Below are positions 51,820 through 60,386 of a stretch of DNA of 64,000 nt, piece after piece. Below the pieces are notes generated by a model. The model was given only the letters and a program-made list of their open reading frames with translations, did not search any database and was not told the origin of the DNA. Source of the stretch: Eudoraea chungangensis (GTDB lineage: Bacteria > Bacteroidota > Bacteroidia > Flavobacteriales > Flavobacteriaceae); the NCBI RefSeq assembly GCF_029360665.1, contig NZ_JARDUB010000003.1, positions 1 through 64,000 on the forward strand, in the 5' to 3' direction. Numbering within the stretch: position 1 is the stretch's first letter; every line of letters starts with the position of its first letter. A program made the position numbers and the translations under genes.

Positions 51820-52779
51820 TTATTTAGAGGTCTTATAATATCCTTTATTCGGAATTTCCAAAGTGTACTTTTTCCTAGAAGCATTATTTAAGTGCGGCTC
51901 CCTTAACCAAGGATTATGTCTTTTTAAGATTTTATAGTTAATCTCATATTCCTGTGCAAAATCGGCAAAATTGGTTACCGGTTCGTCAATTTCTACATTA
52001 AATGTTGGAATAGCATTGTACATATCCTCTTTCCCGATTTCAAATCCATATTTTTCAGGATTGTTTAAAATCTCTTTTATTGCCATTATTCTAAAAACAT
52101 ATCTCCCGGTCTCCTGTCCCAGAAGCAAGTCGTAATAGTCATTAACCTGCTGGATACCCATATACTTGTTGATAGCTCCAGGGCCGGCGTTATAGGCTGC
52201 GGCCGCTAAAGTCCAACTTCCAAATTTTTCCTTGTATTTCTTCAAATACCTACAGGCCACCTCAGTAGACTTTTCTAAATGATACCGCTCGTCTACGTTC
52301 GAATTAATTTCAAGACCATATTCTTTTCCGGTACCTTTCATTATCTGCCAAAAACCGGTTGCACCGGCGTGCGATACAACGTTTTGTAAACCACTCTCGG
52401 CAACGGCTAAATATTTAAAGTCTTCAGGTATTTCGTTTTTTGCAAGTATTGGCTCAATCACTGGAAAATACTTATGGGCTCTTTTCATAAGCAATAGAGC
52501 GTTAGACTGCCAATAGGTGTTTACTAAAAACTCTCTATCTACTCTTTCCATAATTTCGGGGTCCTCCTGAGGCACTTCCTCTCCAGCAAAATTTAAATCT
52601 TCTGGGATGTCTATTGCCGATATTTTATAAGTAGAAGCTACATTTTTATTTATTTCATTTTCCGGTAGCTGCACCTGTGGTTCTTGGCTGAAATTATCGC
52701 CTTGTTGGACTGCAAAAATCAGGGAACTGAAAACAAAAACTATTCCCAAAACCATTAAAATATTCTTAATAAACTTCAT
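51820..52779 (-). CDS. lytic transglycosylase, MltD/Slt-like
   Basis: 319-residue exported murein-cleaving enzyme. I start at the ATG at 52779 (MKFIKNILMVLGIVFVFSSL), giving a signal anchor; eight codons upstream are also open. The SLT domain is about 110-240. The catalytic Glu is in YLAVAESGLQNVVSHAGATG near 131, followed by FWQIMKGTGKEYGLEIN. The AAAAYNAGPGAINKYM motif is near 195. A short C-terminal region (about 285-319, KILKRHNPWLREP) resembles a degenerate LysM-like tail. It cleaves the beta-1,4 bond of peptidoglycan, forming anhydromuramic ends. It is followed upstream by the alpha/beta hydrolase gene. Confidence 0.9.
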   Translation of the reverse strand: MKFIKNILMVLGIVFVFSSLIFAVQQGDNFSQEPQVQLPENEINKNVASTYKISAIDIPEDLNFAGEEVPQEDPEIMERVDREFLVNTYWQSNALLLMKRAHKYFPVIEPILAKNEIPEDFKYLAVAESGLQNVVSHAGATGFWQIMKGTGKEYGLEINSNVDERYHLEKSTEVACRYLKKYKEKFGSWTLAAAAYNAGPGAINKYMGIQQVNDYYDLLLGQETGRYVFRIMAIKEILNNPEKYGFEIGKEDMYNAIPTFNVEIDEPVTNFADFAQEYEINYKILKRHNPWLREPHLNNASRKKYTLEIPNKGYYKTSK

Positions 52780-52823
52780 AGATACATGTTTTGATACTAC
52801 CAAAGGTATAAAATAGAACTGCG

Positions 52824-53486
52824 TTACGACAAAATAATTGTAGGCAATCGCTCATTAAACCATTTAAATCTATGAATGATCATTGCATGAGTCCCGTTTT
52901 TTATCTCGATATAGTCCTTAATGTATTTCACCGGAAAAACCGGATCTTTCTCCCCTTGAATATGTATTATGTTAGGCATTGGTTCTTTTCTTTTCCAATT
53001 TATTATTTTATCTATACACCAATCCAAATACTGTTTGTCGCGAATAACTAGGTATTTTTCATATAAATCCAGTCTTTTCTTTACCGTTTCACCAAAGGCA
53101 TATTTTGACAATAACTCCATATTGTTTATTATCCCCGTGGGCAGAATTTTATACGCCCTCGTGTACCTGGCAAAAATGAACCTCTTTGGCAGTTCTAACT
53201 CACTCTTAATACTAGATATAATTATAATTTTTCTGACCTTAAGGTAGTTTGCCACTTCCTGCATTAGGATACCTCCAAGGGATACCCCAATTAACACAGG
53301 GTTTTTTCTATCAATATTCTTCGATATAAGCTTGGCGTAATCTTCCAAAGACATTTCTTCGGTAGGCATAAACCATTCCAGATAAATACAATCAAAATAT
53401 TCACTGGGCAATTCAATTCTATCAAAAATAGTTGGCCCTGTAGCCATTCCGGGCATAAAATAAACGGGGATTTTGGAAGTGGGCAT
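52824..53486 (-). CDS. alpha/beta hydrolase family protein
   Basis: 220-residue protein with an alpha/beta hydrolase fold. The oxyanion region is VYFMPGMATGPTIFDRIEL (8-26). The nucleophile elbow GVSLGG lies near 83 in PVLIGVSLGGILMQEVANYL. The acid is the Asp of IHIQGEKDPVFPVKYI near 180, and the base is the His of IKNGTHAMIIHRFK near 196. All three residues of the triad are present. There is no signal peptide. Substrate unknown. It is upstream of the transglycosylase gene on the same strand. Confidence 0.82.
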   Translation of the reverse strand: MPTSKIPVYFMPGMATGPTIFDRIELPSEYFDCIYLEWFMPTEEMSLEDYAKLISKNIDRKNPVLIGVSLGGILMQEVANYLKVRKIIIISSIKSELELPKRFIFARYTRAYKILPTGIINNMELLSKYAFGETVKKRLDLYEKYLVIRDKQYLDWCIDKIINWKRKEPMPNIIHIQGEKDPVFPVKYIKDYIEIKNGTHAMIIHRFKWFNERLPTIILS

Positions 53487-53532
53487 AGGTCGTAAACTCT
53501 TTATTTTGCTAGGAAATTACTATAATTTTTGC

Positions 53533-53540
53533 TACTTTTG
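53533..53540 (+). promoter_or_regulatory. TACTTTTG promoter element for the small GNAT gene
   Basis: TACTTTTG matches TAnnTTTG. The start codon is at 53658, so the transcript has a leader of about 110 bases in which I see no strong structure. Confidence 0.45.
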
Positions 53541-53657
53541 CTCCCCGACTATAAATTCCCTTAAAAAGTCTTACTAAGCATTTGGAAAACTTATGGTCTT
53601 ACGATTGGATAGGACGGTCGTATTTTTATTATCTGAAACCACTATAACACATACTAT

Positions 53658-53951
53658 ATGAATGAAGTAGCAATTAAGGATAACAGTTTTCTGCGTCAGT
53701 TTGAAACAAAGGTCGATAATCATTTAGCCAAAATTGAATACTCTTCCCAAGAAAGAAAAGTCTTTCTAACCAAATTAGTTATCCCGGAGGAAATTACTCA
53801 AAAGGGTTTTAAAGAAGATTTTATAAAAGCAGTTTTGCATCATATACAGGAACAAAACCTAAGAGTTGTTCCAACAAGTCCGCAAATTGCTGGTTTCCTG
53901 CGAAAAAATAGGCAATATAAAGAGATGTTACCGGTAGGCATCCGGATATGA
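53658..53951 (+). CDS. small GNAT-type N-acetyltransferase (YjdJ-like)
   Basis: 97-residue protein of the short GCN5-like acetyltransferase family. It has the core VFLTKLVIPEEITQKGFKED (about 49-68; normally binds acetyl-CoA) and the conserved C-terminal segment LRVVPTSPQIAGFLRKNRQY. It ends LPVGIRI. Such minimal GNATs lack the N-terminal strands of full enzymes, and their substrates are unknown. Its terminator (53959-53985) lies inside the 3' end of mtaB, which converges with it. Confidence 0.8.
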   Translation: MNEVAIKDNSFLRQFETKVDNHLAKIEYSSQERKVFLTKLVIPEEITQKGFKEDFIKAVLHHIQEQNLRVVPTSPQIAGFLRKNRQYKEMLPVGIRI

Positions 53952-53956
53952 TTTTC

Positions 53957-55309
53957 TTAAACCTCCAAACGGGAGGTTTTTTTTTGTGCTAGAGATTTTT
54001 CTTTTATTTTAATTTGCACTATACCATCTTCATAAATACTTTCAAGAGAAACCTTTTTTAAGGTATTCACAAGCGCAGGATTCCAAGGTGCTTTCACCTT
54101 TATATAATTTTCTGTAAACCCGTGAATATATCCCTCTTTATTTTCACCTTCAAAAAGCACAGTAAAATCTTGTCCTATTTGACTTTCGTAAAATGCCCTT
54201 CTCTTTTTAGTAGAAAGACCTCTTAACATCTTACTTCTTTTTCGTCTTACAGATTTAGGAACTGCATTAGGCATAGTACTGGCCAAGGTATTCTCTCTTT
54301 CAGAATAGGTAAAAACATGAAGATATGCGATGTCTAATTCATTAAGATAGTTATACGTCTTTAAAAAGAGATCCTCTGTTTCTCCGGGAAAACCAACAAT
54401 TACATCCACACCTATACAAGCCTGTGGCATTATTTCCTTTATCTTCCCTACCCTTTCTGTATACAAAGAGGTCAGGTAGCGTCTCTTCATTTGTTTAAGC
54501 AATAAATCACTCCCACTTTGTAGCGGAATATGAAAATGAGGTACAAAAGAATTACTTCTAGATACGAATTCAATCGTTTCATTTTTTAGAAGGTTTGGTT
54601 CTATTGAAGAGATTCGGTACCGATGTATGCCTACTATCTTATCTAAAGCTTTTACCAGGTCTAAAAAAGTATGTTCATGTCGTTTATTCCCAAATTCTCC
54701 CTTGCCATAATCTCCGATGTTAACCCCAGTGAGCACTATCTCTTTTATTCCTTGATCGCCAATTTCTTTAGCGTTTTTTAAGACATTAGCAAGGGTGTCG
54801 CTTCTGGAGAATCCCCTGGCTAAGGGGATCGTACAATAGGTACACTTATAATCACAGCCGTCTTGAACCTTGAGAAAAGCTCTTGTTCTATCGCCTACAG
54901 CATAGCTTCCTACATAAAAATTAGCATCTTCAATTTCGCAGGAATGAACCTCACCAAAATCATTTTTAGATAAATCATTAATGTAGTCTGTAATTTTAAA
55001 CTTTTCTGTAGCTCCCAGGACCAGGTCTACCCCATGAACATCAGCAAGCTCTTTTGGTTTAAGTTGTGCGTAACAGCCAATGGCGGCTACAAAGGCCTCA
55101 GGATTGCGCTTTTGGGCCTGCTTTACAAGAGTTTTAAATCGTTTATCCGCGTTTTCAGTAACCGAACAAGTATTAATGACATATATATCTGCCTCTGTAT
55201 CAAAACCCACTTGTTCAAATCCCTTTTTTTCAAAATCTCTTGAGATAGTGGAGGTTTCTGAATAATTCAATTTACAACCTAGTGTATAAAAAGCAACTTT
55301 CTTTTTCAT
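53957..55309 (-). CDS. mtaB: tRNA (N6-L-threonylcarbamoyladenosine(37)-C2)-methylthiotransferase
   Basis: 450-residue radical-SAM enzyme that adds a methylthio group to t6A37 in tRNAs reading ANN codons. The N-terminal MTTase domain is KVAFYTLGCKLNYSETSTIS (3-22), with Cys residues of the first Fe-S cluster including INTCSVTENADKRFKT near 46 and AIGCYAQLKP near 79. The radical-SAM CxxxCxxC is in DGCDYKCTYCTIPLARG near 150. The C-terminal TRAM region is about 380-440 (IGQDFTVLFEGENKEGYIHG). The CKLN start and the size support MtaB rather than MiaB or RimO. Its last codons overlap the terminator of the small GNAT gene. Confidence 0.93.
   Translation of the reverse strand: MKKKVAFYTLGCKLNYSETSTISRDFEKKGFEQVGFDTEADIYVINTCSVTENADKRFKTLVKQAQKRNPEAFVAAIGCYAQLKPKELADVHGVDLVLGATEKFKITDYINDLSKNDFGEVHSCEIEDANFYVGSYAVGDRTRAFLKVQDGCDYKCTYCTIPLARGFSRSDTLANVLKNAKEIGDQGIKEIVLTGVNIGDYGKGEFGNKRHEHTFLDLVKALDKIVGIHRYRISSIEPNLLKNETIEFVSRSNSFVPHFHIPLQSGSDLLLKQMKRRYLTSLYTERVGKIKEIMPQACIGVDVIVGFPGETEDLFLKTYNYLNELDIAYLHVFTYSERENTLASTMPNAVPKSVRRKRSKMLRGLSTKKRRAFYESQIGQDFTVLFEGENKEGYIHGFTENYIKVKAPWNPALVNTLKKVSLESIYEDGIVQIKIKEKSLAQKKTSRLEV
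53959..53985 (+). terminator. intrinsic terminator of the small GNAT gene, inside mtaB
   Basis: AAACCTCC and GGAGGTTT arms with a five-base loop are followed by a run of T residues. The sequence lies within the last codons of mtaB on the other strand. Confidence 0.8.
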
Positions 55310-55336
55310 TAATATATCAAACTAATAAAGGGTTTG

Positions 55337-55344
55337 CAAAGATA
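55337..55344 (-). promoter_or_regulatory. TATCTTTG promoter element for mtaB
   Basis: TATCTTTG on the minus strand matches TAnnTTTG and lies 28 bases before the mtaB ATG at 55309. No -33 TTG is seen at the right distance. Confidence 0.4.
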
Positions 55345-55394
55345 CCAAAAGCTTCTAATTGCTATTGTAAGATGTTGTGAAAAGCTTTTTAAAG

Positions 55395-56570
55395 CTAGAA
55401 ATTCCGATACTTCTTGGTTAATTCAAAAACATGGTTTAAAATACCCGCTTCTATCTCATCAAATTCAACTCCACGCCTTGCCATCATTACCCTTGCCGCC
55501 TCAAATGCCTTCTTGGGTAAATAGGTAGAAAAGCCCGAAGCTCCTCCCCAGCTAAAACTGGGAATAAAATTTCTGGGGAATCCGGGAACATAGATATTTG
55601 AATTAACCCCTATTACAGTACCCGTGTTAAACATAGTATTAATAGCTGTTTTACTATGATCTCCCATCATTAGGCCACAAAACTGTAATCCAGTTGGAAC
55701 AAATCTCTCTTTGGGATAGCTCCAAAGCTTTACCTGTGCATAATTGTTTTTTAAATTGGAATTATTAGAATCTGCTCCAATATTGCACCACTCCCCTAAG
55801 ACGGCATTGCCAAGATAACCGTCATGTCCTTTGCTGGAATAACCGAATATTACCGAATTATTAATTTCTCCACAAACTTTACCATAGGGCCCAATGGTTG
55901 TAGGACCATAGATCTTCGCTCCCATTTTTACAACGGCCTTCTCACATAAGGCAAAGCCCCCTCTAATTAAATTACCCTCTAAAACTTCTGAGTTTTTACC
56001 CAAATAAATAGGTCCATGGGTGGCGTTTAATAAGCTATACTCTACTTTTGCACCTTCTTCCAGAAAAATATTTTCAGGATTAATGAGCTGATTGGTAGTA
56101 GAAATAGGTGCACTTTCTCTTCCTTCAGTTAATAAATCAAAATCGTCTTGTAATGCAATTCCATTCTTAGAAAATATATCCCAGGTATTTATTAGTTGAA
56201 AAATATCTTTGGTGCATTCTATCTTCTTAAAACTACTTAATTGCTTTTCTTTGGCTGGTTCTTCAGCCATATAAGCCAACAACACTTCTCCCCTGTAAAT
56301 TGCTGTATTTAACTGCAATTGCCCAAGCATTTCAACTAATACTGGATTGGGAAGCACGGATGCATTAATAAAGGTATTCAACACGTCTAAGTGCAAGGGA
56401 AATTTTTTAGACAAATAATCTTCCGTCAAGGTAGAAGTTTTAGTTCCTAAGTACTTCTCCCATTTTTCCCGAATAGTTAAAATACCAATACGGATGTCGG
56501 CCACTGGCCTAGTAAACGTAAAAGGTAAGAGGGATTCTCTAGTCTCGTCTTCAAAGAGTATATAATTCAT
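55395..56570 (-). CDS. GlmU-like putative sugar nucleotidyltransferase with left-handed beta-helix
   Basis: 391-residue protein that resembles the two-domain layout of GlmU. The N-terminal part (NYILFEDETRESLLPFTFTR, PVADIRIGILTIREKWEKYL) is a distant nucleotidyltransferase-like domain. About residues 165-350 form hexapeptide repeats: ENIFLEEGAKVEYSLLNATH, GPIYLGKNSEVLEGNLIRGG and MGAKIYGPTTIGPYGKVCGE. The family is conserved in Bacteroidota and its substrate is not settled. I use the ATG at 56570; the TTG one codon upstream (56573) is the alternative. The gene is between mtaB and rpmE2 on the same strand. Confidence 0.75.
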   Translation of the reverse strand: MNYILFEDETRESLLPFTFTRPVADIRIGILTIREKWEKYLGTKTSTLTEDYLSKKFPLHLDVLNTFINASVLPNPVLVEMLGQLQLNTAIYRGEVLLAYMAEEPAKEKQLSSFKKIECTKDIFQLINTWDIFSKNGIALQDDFDLLTEGRESAPISTTNQLINPENIFLEEGAKVEYSLLNATHGPIYLGKNSEVLEGNLIRGGFALCEKAVVKMGAKIYGPTTIGPYGKVCGEINNSVIFGYSSKGHDGYLGNAVLGEWCNIGADSNNSNLKNNYAQVKLWSYPKERFVPTGLQFCGLMMGDHSKTAINTMFNTGTVIGVNSNIYVPGFPRNFIPSFSWGGASGFSTYLPKKAFEAARVMMARRGVEFDEIEAGILNHVFELTKKYRNF

Positions 56571-56597
56571 CAAAGATATTTTAGATAAAATTAAAAA

Positions 56598-56631
56598 AAT
56601 AACGCCTTCGATTTAAATCGAAGGCGTTATT
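56598..56631 (-). terminator. intrinsic terminator of rpmE2
   Basis: A perfect inverted repeat with 17-base arms (AATAACGCCTTCGATTT and its complement) is followed on the minus strand by a run of T residues. It lies about 70 bases past the rpmE2 stop and separates it from the GlmU-like gene. Confidence 0.85.
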
Positions 56632-56700
56632 AAGATAAATATGTCTATTAAACAGTTGAAATAACAACGGCTAGAGATTTCTAGCTCTCGTATTAACCGT

Positions 56701-56952
56701 TTATTTCTTAAATTTTTTGTATTTACTCTTAAACTTGTCAATTCTTCCAGCTGTATCCACAAGCTTGGCCTTCCCAGTATAGAAAGGATGTGAAGTTCTG
56801 GAAATCTCCAACTTAATTAAAGGATATTCTACCCCATCAACCTCTAAAGTTTCCTTTGTATCTGCAGTAGATTTAGTTATGAATACATCCTCATTGGACA
56901 TATCTTTGAACGCGACTAATCTATAATTTTCTGGATGTATACCTTTTCTCAT
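56701..56952 (-). CDS. rpmE2: 50S ribosomal protein L31 type B
   Basis: 83-residue type B L31. It starts [20 protein letters not shown] and has the conserved [20 protein letters not shown] near 55-74, then a Lys-rich tail [11 protein letters not shown]. There is no zinc-binding Cys pair, so it is the zinc-independent type. I choose the ATG at 56952; the frame is open for 13 further codons upstream, which do not belong to the family. A promoter and terminator bracket the gene as a single unit. Confidence 0.95.
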   Translation of the reverse strand: MRKGIHPENYRLVAFKDMSNEDVFITKSTADTKETLEVDGVEYPLIKLEISRTSHPFYTGKAKLVDTAGRIDKFKSKYKKFKK

Positions 56953-56988
56953 CTTTACTTCGTTTAATAAACTGAATTTTTCAGCGTG

Positions 56989-57019
56989 CAAATTTAATTA
57001 AAAATATAAGAAACTACAA
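56989..57019 (-). promoter_or_regulatory. rpmE2 promoter
   Basis: On the minus strand a TTG -33 (57017-57019) and a TAAATTTG -7 (56989-56996) have a spacer of 20 bases. The leader to the ATG at 56952 is about 30 bases. Confidence 0.6.
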
Positions 57020-57116
57020 TTATATTTAGTAAAAAAGAAAAGTTAAAAATTGTATCTTTAAATGTAACAATATCTAGCAGGCAGTTACTAACTAAACAAA
57101 CAAAAAATATCAGATA

Positions 57117-57635
57117 ATGGAAGAAAATCAACCAAAAACCGGAAAGTTTGCACTTAATTATGGACTTATTTTAGGCGGCATCTCGGTGGCCTTTGCCCTT
57201 ATGCTTTTTTCGATGGATGCGCATTTTTCACAAGACTCATCCAATACCATCGTTAGCATACTAATTACTGTAGCAGTAATTATGTGGGGAATCTTTAGTT
57301 TCAAAAAGGCCAACAACGGATACCTGAGCCTTGGAGAAGCTCTTAAACTAGGTGCTGGAATAGCCTTAATTGCAGGGATTATTGGAGTAGCGTACACCAT
57401 GTTACTTGCAAATGTTTTAGACACTGAATTTGTTCAGAAAGTTGCTGATGCTCAAAAAGCCGCAGGTATTGAGGGTGGAGCAATGACAGAACAGCAAATA
57501 GAGCAACAATACCAGGGTACCCTAAACTATTTTTGGATTTCCTATCCCATAATCCTGGTTTTTAATATCATCATTGGATTGGCTATTGGTCTCATTGGAG
57601 GATTGATTTTGAAAAAAGCAAAACCTATGGAATAA
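57117..57635 (+). CDS. DUF4199 family membrane protein
   Basis: 172-residue inner-membrane protein with four hydrophobic helices (about 12-30, 40-57, 70-93 and 143-168). It carries the DUF4199 pattern: FALNYGLILGGISVAFALML at the N-terminus, GIFSFKKANNGYLSLGEALK near 60 and LAIGLIGGLILKKAKPM at the C-terminus. The family is widespread in Bacteroidota and has no known function. It is 43 bases upstream of the glycosyltransferase gene on the same strand. A TATCTTTA near 57052 is a possible weak promoter. Confidence 0.8.
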   Translation: MEENQPKTGKFALNYGLILGGISVAFALMLFSMDAHFSQDSSNTIVSILITVAVIMWGIFSFKKANNGYLSLGEALKLGAGIALIAGIIGVAYTMLLANVLDTEFVQKVADAQKAAGIEGGAMTEQQIEQQYQGTLNYFWISYPIILVFNIIIGLAIGLIGGLILKKAKPME

Positions 57636-57648
57636 AGATCAAATATTG

Positions 57649-57656
57649 TACTTTTG
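57649..57656 (+). promoter_or_regulatory. TACTTTTG promoter element for the GT2 gene
   Basis: TACTTTTG matches TAnnTTTG and lies 22 bases before the ATG at 57679. Confidence 0.5.
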
Positions 57657-57678
57657 ATGGAATTTCCTTGAGAGCTGC

Positions 57679-58626
57679 ATGAATTTATCTATAGTTATCC
57701 CTTTACTTAACGAAGAAGAGTCGTTACAAGAATTACATGATTGGATTGTGAGTGTTATGCAATCCAATCATTTTTTATATGAAATAATTTTGATAGACGA
57801 CGGAAGTTCGGACGATTCCTGGGATATCATTAAGCATCTAATTGAGAAAGACCAGAACACAAGAGGGATTCGATTTCGTAAAAATTTTGGTAAGTCTCAA
57901 GCTCTGCATGCGGGTTTTAAGATAGCCGTTGGGGAGGTCGTTGTTACCATGGATGCAGACCTTCAGGATAATCCAGAAGAAATCCCAGAATTGTATCAAT
58001 TAATTATGGAAGAAGACTTCGATATGGTCTCCGGTTGGAAGAAAAAACGATACGATTCTCTGTTAACCAAAAATATTCCTTCCAAAATTTTTAATTGGGC
58101 GGCAAGAAAGACTTCTAAAGTGAAGCTTCACGACTTCAATTGTGGGCTTAAAGCCTTTAAGTTAGAGGTGGTAAAAAACATTGTAGTTTCTGGGGAAATG
58201 CATAGGTATATACCAGTCTTAGCAAAAAACGCAGGATTTTCCAAAATCGGAGAGAAGGTTGTGCAACATCAGGCCCGAAAATATGGAAAAACTAAATTCG
58301 GTGCAGAACGATTTATTAATGGTCTTTTAGACCTTATTACCATTTCTTTTGTCGCCAAATTTGGCAAAAGACCTATGCACCTTTTTGGTGCTTTAGGGGT
58401 TTTTATGTTTATCATAGGTTTTGGCTTTGCCCTTTATTTGGGAATCGATAAATTGTTTATTAATCCAACCGGTCGCCTGCTATCAGAGAGACCTCAGTTT
58501 TATGTTTCACTAACGGCAATGATTATTGGAACACAGTTCTTTTTAGCCGGATTTATTGGAGAAATCATGGTTCGGTCCAGAGTAAACGAATTGCGATATA
58601 CTATTTCTGAAGAACTAAATCTGTGA
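57679..58626 (+). CDS. family 2 glycosyltransferase, DPM1/GtrB-like
   Basis: 315-residue membrane-bound GT2. The nucleotide-sugar fold starts LSIVIPLLNEEESLQELHDW (3-22) with EIILIDDGSSDDSWDIIKHL near 35. The DxD metal motif is TMDADLQDNPEEI near 93. Two C-terminal membrane helices (about 236-258 and 273-297, LFGALGVFMFIIGFGFALYL) match the polyprenyl-phosphate glycosyltransferase layout. It probably transfers a sugar to undecaprenyl phosphate for glycan building or lipid modification. It precedes a phosphosugar mutase gene by 50 bases, which fits sugar metabolism, but the sugar is unknown. Confidence 0.88.
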   Translation: MNLSIVIPLLNEEESLQELHDWIVSVMQSNHFLYEIILIDDGSSDDSWDIIKHLIEKDQNTRGIRFRKNFGKSQALHAGFKIAVGEVVVTMDADLQDNPEEIPELYQLIMEEDFDMVSGWKKKRYDSLLTKNIPSKIFNWAARKTSKVKLHDFNCGLKAFKLEVVKNIVVSGEMHRYIPVLAKNAGFSKIGEKVVQHQARKYGKTKFGAERFINGLLDLITISFVAKFGKRPMHLFGALGVFMFIIGFGFALYLGIDKLFINPTGRLLSERPQFYVSLTAMIIGTQFFLAGFIGEIMVRSRVNELRYTISEELNL

Positions 58627-58676
58627 TGTATCCCAATATTCTTTGTAATTTTAACTACTAAATTTAATTCCCGCCT

Positions 58677-60386
58677 ATGGATTCTATAAATGCCAAAGCC
58701 AGTGCCTGGTTAACCTCTTTTTTTGATAGTAAAGTTCAAGAGGAAGTGAAATTCCTTATGGAAAATGACCCTGAAGAGCTAAAAGACCGATTTTACAAGG
58801 ATCTAGAGTTTGGAACTGGAGGCATGCGCGGGATAATGGGGACTGGTACCAATAGAATAAATAAATATACCTTAGGAAAAAGCACCCAAGGTTTAAGCAA
58901 TTATTTAAACGAGGTTTATCCTGATCGGGAATTAAAAGTAGTGATTGCCTACGATTGCCGGCATAATAGTGATACTTTGGCAAAAACAGTGGCAGATGTT
59001 CTTTCTGCCAACGGAATAAAGGTATATCTTTTTTCAGCCCTTCGCACCACCCCAGAATTATCTTTTGCAGTAAAACACCTGAATTGTCAGGCAGGCATTG
59101 TTCTTACAGCTTCACATAACCCTCCGGAATATAATGGCTACAAAGTATACTGGACAGATGGAGGGCAAATAGTACCACCACAAGACCAGGAAATAATAAG
59201 GAGGATAAATAAGTTAGCCTTCGAAGAAATTCGCTTTAAGGCAAAAGAGGAACTTATTGAATTAATAGACAAAGAAGTGGATGAGGCATTTATTAATGCC
59301 TCGGTTAAAAACGGCAGTTTTAACGCCCAAGGAAAGGAAAATTTTAAAATAGTCTTTACCTCCCTTCACGGCACGTCTATTACCGCAATTCCTGAAGTAT
59401 TAAACCGTGCTGGTTATTCGAAGGTTACTATAATTGAGGAACAAGCTGAACCAGACGGAAATTTCCCCACAGTAAAATCTCCTAACCCAGAGGAACCTGA
59501 AGCATTGACTTTGGCTATGAAAAAGGCCGAAGAGATTGGAGCAGATATGGTTATTGGCACAGATCCAGATAGCGATAGGCTGGGAATTGCTGTAAGAAAC
59601 CTTGAGGGAAATATGCAATTGCTAAATGGGAATCAAACCATGCTACTAATGACCAGGTTCTTGTTGGAAAAAAGAAAAGAAAAAGGTTTTAACGGGAGTG
59701 AATATGTGGCCACAACCATAGTTTCAACGCCCATGATGGAAAAGATGGCAGAAGCTTATAGTGTGGAGTGTAAAACTTCCTTAACTGGCTTTAAATGGAT
59801 CGCGAAAATGATAAAAGATTTTCCCGAACAAAGTTTTATTGGAGGTGGGGAAGAGAGTTTTGGATTTATGGTGGGCGACTTTGTAAGAGACAAGGATGCG
59901 GTGACCTCTACCCTTCTTGCCTGTGAAATTGGTGCCGCAGCAAAGGCGTCAGGAAGTTCTTTTTTTAAACAACTTATCGATTGCTATCTAGAGTACGGGT
60001 TTTATAAGGAGAAGCTTATATCATTAACTAAAAAAGGGATTCAGGGTGCGGAAGAAATCAAAGAAATGATGATTTCATTTAAAAATAATCCGGTTCAAAA
60101 ATTAGGAGGTTCCAAGGTAGTTAAATTAGACGATTACAACACATCCACCTCCTTAGATCTGAATTCTGGAGAGGAAACAACCATAGATTTACCAAAATCG
60201 AACGTTCTTATTTATACAGCAGCGGATGGTACCAGAATGGCTGCAAGACCAAGTGGAACAGAACCCAAAATAAAATTCTACTTTAGTACAAATAGCCCTT
60301 TAGAAAGGTTTGAAGATTTTTCTAAAGTAGAAACCCAGCTTGAAAAACATCTGGCAGAAATCATAACCGATCTGAAACTCGATTAA
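58677..60386 (+). CDS. alpha-D-phosphohexomutase (phosphoglucomutase/phosphomannomutase type)
   Basis: 569-residue four-domain mutase that moves phosphate between C1 and C6 of hexose phosphates. The active-site serine loop is GIVLTASHNPPEYNGYKVYW near 140. The metal loop DPDSDR lies in VIGTDPDSDRLGIAVRN near 296. The sugar-binding loop GGGEESFGFMVGD is near 392, and the phosphate-binding C-terminal loop RPSGTEPKIKFYF is near 530. Length and motifs resemble the PgcA-type phosphoglucomutase of Bacillus. Its stop codon overlaps the ATG of the ABC exporter gene by one base, so they are cotranscribed. Confidence 0.92.
   Translation: MDSINAKASAWLTSFFDSKVQEEVKFLMENDPEELKDRFYKDLEFGTGGMRGIMGTGTNRINKYTLGKSTQGLSNYLNEVYPDRELKVVIAYDCRHNSDTLAKTVADVLSANGIKVYLFSALRTTPELSFAVKHLNCQAGIVLTASHNPPEYNGYKVYWTDGGQIVPPQDQEIIRRINKLAFEEIRFKAKEELIELIDKEVDEAFINASVKNGSFNAQGKENFKIVFTSLHGTSITAIPEVLNRAGYSKVTIIEEQAEPDGNFPTVKSPNPEEPEALTLAMKKAEEIGADMVIGTDPDSDRLGIAVRNLEGNMQLLNGNQTMLLMTRFLLEKRKEKGFNGSEYVATTIVSTPMMEKMAEAYSVECKTSLTGFKWIAKMIKDFPEQSFIGGGEESFGFMVGDFVRDKDAVTSTLLACEIGAAAKASGSSFFKQLIDCYLEYGFYKEKLISLTKKGIQGAEEIKEMMISFKNNPVQKLGGSKVVKLDDYNTSTSLDLNSGEETTIDLPKSNVLIYTAADGTRMAARPSGTEPKIKFYFSTNSPLERFEDFSKVETQLEKHLAEIITDLKLD

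Noticed and set aside
56571-56578. TATCTTTG on the minus strand as promoter of the GlmU-like gene
   Set aside because: It abuts the ATG, so transcription would start inside the coding region; chance match.
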